In this document: in pieces, positions 61,066 through 64,000 of the stretch
How positions within the stretch are numbered: the stretch's first letter is position 1
Layout of the letters: every line of letters begins with the position of its first letter
Source of the DNA: UBA1731 sp045595285
Lineage (GTDB): Bacteria > Verrucomicrobiota > Kiritimatiellia > RFP12 > UBA1067
NCBI GenBank assembly: GCA_045595285.1
Contig: JAZOAC010000138.1
Location: forward strand, 1-64,000
Reading direction: 5' to 3'
Length of the DNA stretch: 64,000 nt
The notes under the pieces: model-generated
Told to the model about the DNA's origin: nothing
Seen by the model: the letters and a program-made list of their open reading frames with translations, nothing else
The model's database searches: none
Position numbers and translations under genes: made by a program

Positions 61066-63594
61066 TCACTCTTTCTCTATTGATATCCGCACCTTGAGTC
61101 TCTTGTCGCCTGTCGCACGGAACGCCGCATAGCGTCCGTTGCGGTTGTGCGCAACCATGCCCGTGGGCGCAATGCGCCCGTCCGTGCGGTAGCGGCACAC
61201 CCATCCGCGATAGGACACCGACAGCGAATTTCCGTCATGGGAAACGCGTGTTGAATCCCTGCCGTCGAATTCGAAGGCGGGAAGATCCATGGCGACCTCT
61301 CCTTCTCCGGACAGATCCATCTCCATGCCGTCGGCTGAAAGCCGGCATTCCCAGTTCATGTTGCCAACCTTCCACTGCGTCAGGGCGTATTTCGCGGTCT
61401 TCGCCTCATGCAGGATATTCCAGCCGGCATTCTCCGCCACCACCGGGCGGATCGAAAGCGTGGAGATGTTAGGCTCAGGCAAGCGGTAGTTCGGCGACTT
61501 GGCGCAAGGGATGGAAAGGCAAATCTGCGTCGGTGCACCTCGGCGATGCAGACGGCCAAGGCCGTTGCAGTCGTAATGCCCGTTGGCGCAGTAATCGAAC
61601 TGGGCCGAATACTCTCCGGCATACATCAGTGCCTGATGGAATGTCGGTGAGAGAAGGAACACATCCGGTTTCGCCGGCACGTAGCCTGCGGCAGGGATCG
61701 TCTCGTCGGCGAAATACCATCCAAGCATCGCCCAGGAGCCCATTGTGATCATGTACTTGTCGAAGTAGGCGTACCGTTCACATCCGATATCGGCCTTTTC
61801 GGAGTACACGCCCTTGCCGGATTCGCGCGGATAGCGGTTCTTCACATGACTGACCGGACGTTCCGCGAGCCAGACACGCATCGCGTTCGCCGAATCTGCG
61901 GCCGCCCTGCGGAACTCCGACGCCTTCGCCATGTCGCCCCTGTCCGCAAAGCGGGCGGCATACCATTCGCAAAGCGCGGAATAGAACGTGTTGTTGTGCA
62001 GGAACTGGTTGCTGCGTCCGCCATAGGGTATCTCGCCGCAAGCGGACAAGAGCTTAAGCGTAGGTTCGGCCGAAAGGTCCATGCAGCCCTCCAGCTTTGC
62101 GCGTGACGGTCCGGAGAATCCGTCGCTCAGAATCTGTGCAAACTGAAGCCTTGTAACAATATCGTAAACCATCGGCTGGAAGGGATCCCTGTACATTCCG
62201 GAGGAGTCAAACCACCTGAGCTGATCGGCCACATACTTCTCCACGAAACCGGGATTTCCCCCTAAGCCTCGCCGCAGACGCGCCTGCTCGCTGGCACCGG
62301 CAAAGACGACCCAATTGCCGGCCTTCGTAAGATCCACATTCCTGCGGCCCGTGGAATAGCATCTTTCGGCATCGACTTCACAGAGGGACTTCCGCCATGA
62401 GCCCGTCACGGTCTTGGGGTACGTCCGGCGCTTTTCAAGCTCCACCAGCGCTATCGAAAGCTCCTTCACGGAAAATTCGTTTCCGCCCGATTTCGGCGGC
62501 ATCCTGCCCTTCCTTGCGTCTCTGCACGCAACATCCATCATCTTCTTCGCGAGTTCGCGCTTTTCCGAAAGCCGTCCGTTGGCGACGAGAATCGCCAGGT
62601 TTGCCGTAAGCCGCGGAAAGCCATGCTCCTGCACCCCGTCGCGCTCAGCCTCGGCCTGATACGAAACCAACCGCTCGTCGGAGTAGGCCCGGACAGCCGC
62701 CTCCATGAAATCGAGATAGGCGGATTTCGAAACACCGTCCGTCGCCGATGCGACGGGCCAAGGCTTGGACAGACACGTTTCCTGGAACCTGCGGACCGTT
62801 TCGTGCCACGCGGCGGCATCGGTGATCTCGCCCGCCATCGACCAGCCCGCGCCCGCCCAATATGTGAATTTGTTGCAATCGAACGCCAGTACCCTGCTGT
62901 TGGTGTGGTCGGTCATCACCTTTACACGCTCGGCATCCTTCGGCGAGACGAAGATGGCGGTCATTGTGGAACCGTCCACGCCACCATCACCCTTCGGATC
63001 CTCGTAGAGGGAAACCGCTCCGGCGATCTCCTTTACGCTGCCGCCATGCCCGCGCTTGACCTCCAGATCAAGGCCGGGACCGACGAGGAAGCCCTTCGGC
63101 AGCGGATTCTCAAACGTCACATCGTTGCGGAAGAAATGTTCGCCGCGCCTGAGAGTGATGCGGCACGTCATCTTCCCGGCCTTGGAGCACGCCGGATACA
63201 CCAGTTCAAACTGACAGTAGTCCGGACCGGCATGGAGCACCCGGCTGTATATCCAGTTCGGATAAGTCTTCCATTCGCCGTCGCCGAAGACCGCAATGCC
63301 GCCGACACCGCGGGAAGGTCCGACAGCGTAGTTGTCCATCCCCTCCCCACGGTTCTTGTGGAAATTGCCCTTGTCTATCCTGTGGCACCATTTGAGGCAC
63401 ACGTTGGACGGATTGGACTTGTTGAACACGTCGAATCCCGACCACTTGTTGACATCCCTCGGTCCGTACGCCCGCATGCCGAACTTGTCGTTCTCCCACA
63501 CGAAATCGTCCCGACGCTCCGGACAGACCTCCGCATTGCAGAACGGATATGCGGATACGGCGGCGAACAAGGCGGAGAATATGAATGATGTCAT
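61066..63594 (-). CDS. Secreted DUF4861 protein with helical-toroid domain
   Basis: 842 residues; ATG after AAGGAG, 1 base beyond the PTS stop. Signal peptide MTSFIFSALFAAVSAYPFCNA. Residues about 25-290 match DUF4861, a domain often found beside polysaccharide lyases: FVWENDKFGMRAYGP, NRGEGMDNYAVGPSRGVGG, LHAGPDYCQFELVYP. Residues about 300-680 look like an (alpha/alpha) toroid (SSGMYRDPFQPMVYDIVTRLQFAQI, NQFLHNNTFYSALCEWYAA), and a beta domain ends it. Likely a lyase or unsaturated-uronyl hydrolase-like enzyme, but no catalytic residue can be assigned. Confidence 0.7.
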   Translation of the reverse strand: MTSFIFSALFAAVSAYPFCNAEVCPERRDDFVWENDKFGMRAYGPRDVNKWSGFDVFNKSNPSNVCLKWCHRIDKGNFHKNRGEGMDNYAVGPSRGVGGIAVFGDGEWKTYPNWIYSRVLHAGPDYCQFELVYPACSKAGKMTCRITLRRGEHFFRNDVTFENPLPKGFLVGPGLDLEVKRGHGGSVKEIAGAVSLYEDPKGDGGVDGSTMTAIFVSPKDAERVKVMTDHTNSRVLAFDCNKFTYWAGAGWSMAGEITDAAAWHETVRRFQETCLSKPWPVASATDGVSKSAYLDFMEAAVRAYSDERLVSYQAEAERDGVQEHGFPRLTANLAILVANGRLSEKRELAKKMMDVACRDARKGRMPPKSGGNEFSVKELSIALVELEKRRTYPKTVTGSWRKSLCEVDAERCYSTGRRNVDLTKAGNWVVFAGASEQARLRRGLGGNPGFVEKYVADQLRWFDSSGMYRDPFQPMVYDIVTRLQFAQILSDGFSGPSRAKLEGCMDLSAEPTLKLLSACGEIPYGGRSNQFLHNNTFYSALCEWYAARFADRGDMAKASEFRRAAADSANAMRVWLAERPVSHVKNRYPRESGKGVYSEKADIGCERYAYFDKYMITMGSWAMLGWYFADETIPAAGYVPAKPDVFLLSPTFHQALMYAGEYSAQFDYCANGHYDCNGLGRLHRRGAPTQICLSIPCAKSPNYRLPEPNISTLSIRPVVAENAGWNILHEAKTAKYALTQWKVGNMNWECRLSADGMEMDLSGEGEVAMDLPAFEFDGRDSTRVSHDGNSLSVSYRGWVCRYRTDGRIAPTGMVAHNRNGRYAAFRATGDKRLKVRISIEKE

Positions 63595-63595
63595 T

Positions 63596-64000
63596 TTAGC
63601 GGCTCCTTCTGATACGGATGAAATTGATTGCGCACATGGCGGCGGCTATCAGCGCCAAAACGGCGGCGCCGATCCACTTGAACGTGACTGTCAGGTGGAA
63701 GAGCGTCCAGCACCAGAAAGCGGCGGCGAAATCGATGGACGCCCCGCCTTCAAACCCCTGCGGAACGGTGATTCCGTCCACATTCGCGGCGGCGATCGCC
63801 TTGGAGAACGCGGGCGTCAAGTCCGTCACGAAATATAGTCCGCAGACAAGCGCGACGAGACCGACGATGAAGGTCTTTGCGACATTGCCTTTCGTGACGG
63901 GAAGCACGCACGGGAAGAGATAGAACATCGCGGCGAGAGACGCAAGCGGCAGGAACTTGTTGCCGGGCAGTGCGACGGAAAGGAAGAGTATTACAGGAAT
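63596..64000 (-). CDS. Galactitol-type PTS EIIC component, 5' end outside the window
   Basis: The minus-strand frame is open from the window edge to a TAA at 63596 (134 codons seen). ALPGNKFLPLASLAAMF followed by KGNVAKTFIVGLVALVCGLYF matches the late membrane segments of GatC-type EIIC proteins (LLPGNRVLPLADL, GNxxRT). The C-terminus adds one more hydrophobic segment and a basic end (INFIRIRRSR). It would import and phosphorylate a sugar or polyol with EIIA and EIIB partners not seen here. The uronate genes follow directly on the same strand. Confidence 0.7.
   Translation of the reverse strand: MPVILFLSVALPGNKFLPLASLAAMFYLFPCVLPVTKGNVAKTFIVGLVALVCGLYFVTDLTPAFSKAIAAANVDGITVPQGFEGGASIDFAAAFWCWTLFHLTVTFKWIGAAVLALIAAAMCAINFIRIRRSR

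Noticed and set aside
1..64000. tRNA or rRNA genes, CRISPR arrays, insertion sequences, phage genes
   Set aside because: No repeat-spacer pattern, transposase, integrase or structural phage motif was seen, and no tRNA-like cloverleaf with GTTCRANYC was noticed by eye. A tRNAscan or Infernal run could still reveal a small RNA.

Overview
The window is a gene-dense chromosomal stretch (moderately GC-rich by eye) from a Gram-negative, probably anaerobic heterotroph. ExbB/ExbD/LolC-type envelope genes, a PilB/PilT pair, a three-subunit sodium-pumping decarboxylase, HemW, a SUMF1-type secreted protein with an N-terminal Ig-like region, DUF4861 and many secreted carbohydrate-active enzymes point to the PVC superphylum, most likely Kiritimatiellota or a relative. 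That placement is inferred from gene content only. I see no tRNA, rRNA, CRISPR array, insertion sequence or integrase, and no gene-free stretch longer than about 300 bp.

Layout. 1-4.5 kb: a partial unknown gene, a secreted GH2 enzyme, a ThyX-like/NeuD-like gene pair and an HU protein. 4.4-12.9 kb: housekeeping on the minus strand (rimO, an rpiB-glyA fusion, tsaC, secDF, rpsG, rpsL) plus an unrecognised two-gene unit. 12.9-16.7 kb: sodium-pump operon oadG-oadA-oadB. 16.7-20.1 kb: an orphan sugar-ABC ATPase, punA and a Tat lipoprotein phosphoesterase. 20.1-21.7 kb: a lone plus-strand gene of unknown function with an operator-like leader. 21.7-34.4 kb: seven closely packed minus-strand genes for glycan use (GH67/GH20-like protein, sugar porter, AGE epimerase, a GH43-GH2-GH43 giant, an 88-aa secreted protein, a SUMF1-like protein and a 956-aa probable hydrolase). 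34.5-41 kb: pilT, pilB, acyl-CoA dehydrogenase, lipoprotein and class II aldolase. 41-45.6 kb: proA-metK-yggU-tadA-U32. 45.7-52.7 kb: TPR-TPR-exbB-exbD-exbD-lolC. 52.7-55.3 kb: a zinc-ribbon-like gene and hemW, converging on larE. 55.4-64 kb: a uronate-polysaccharide operon (Gat-type PTS EIIC, DUF4861 protein, exported KduI, a double heparinase-type lyase fusion, KduD), cut by the window end.

How the genes fit together. Two glycan modules dominate the accessory content. The 21.7-34.4 kb module looks like a SusCD-free utilisation operon: secreted hydrolases release sugars, an MFS porter imports them and an epimerase feeds them onward. The 55-64 kb module releases unsaturated uronates with lyases and runs the KduI/KduD steps, with KduI carrying a signal peptide. 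Promoters are readable: many have TTG-type -35 boxes 17 bp from a TATAAT-like -10. Several genes instead have a (usually extended) -10 only 7-10 bp before the ATG, which predicts leaderless mRNAs. Stop/start overlaps (ATGA, GTGA, TAATG) recur within operons.
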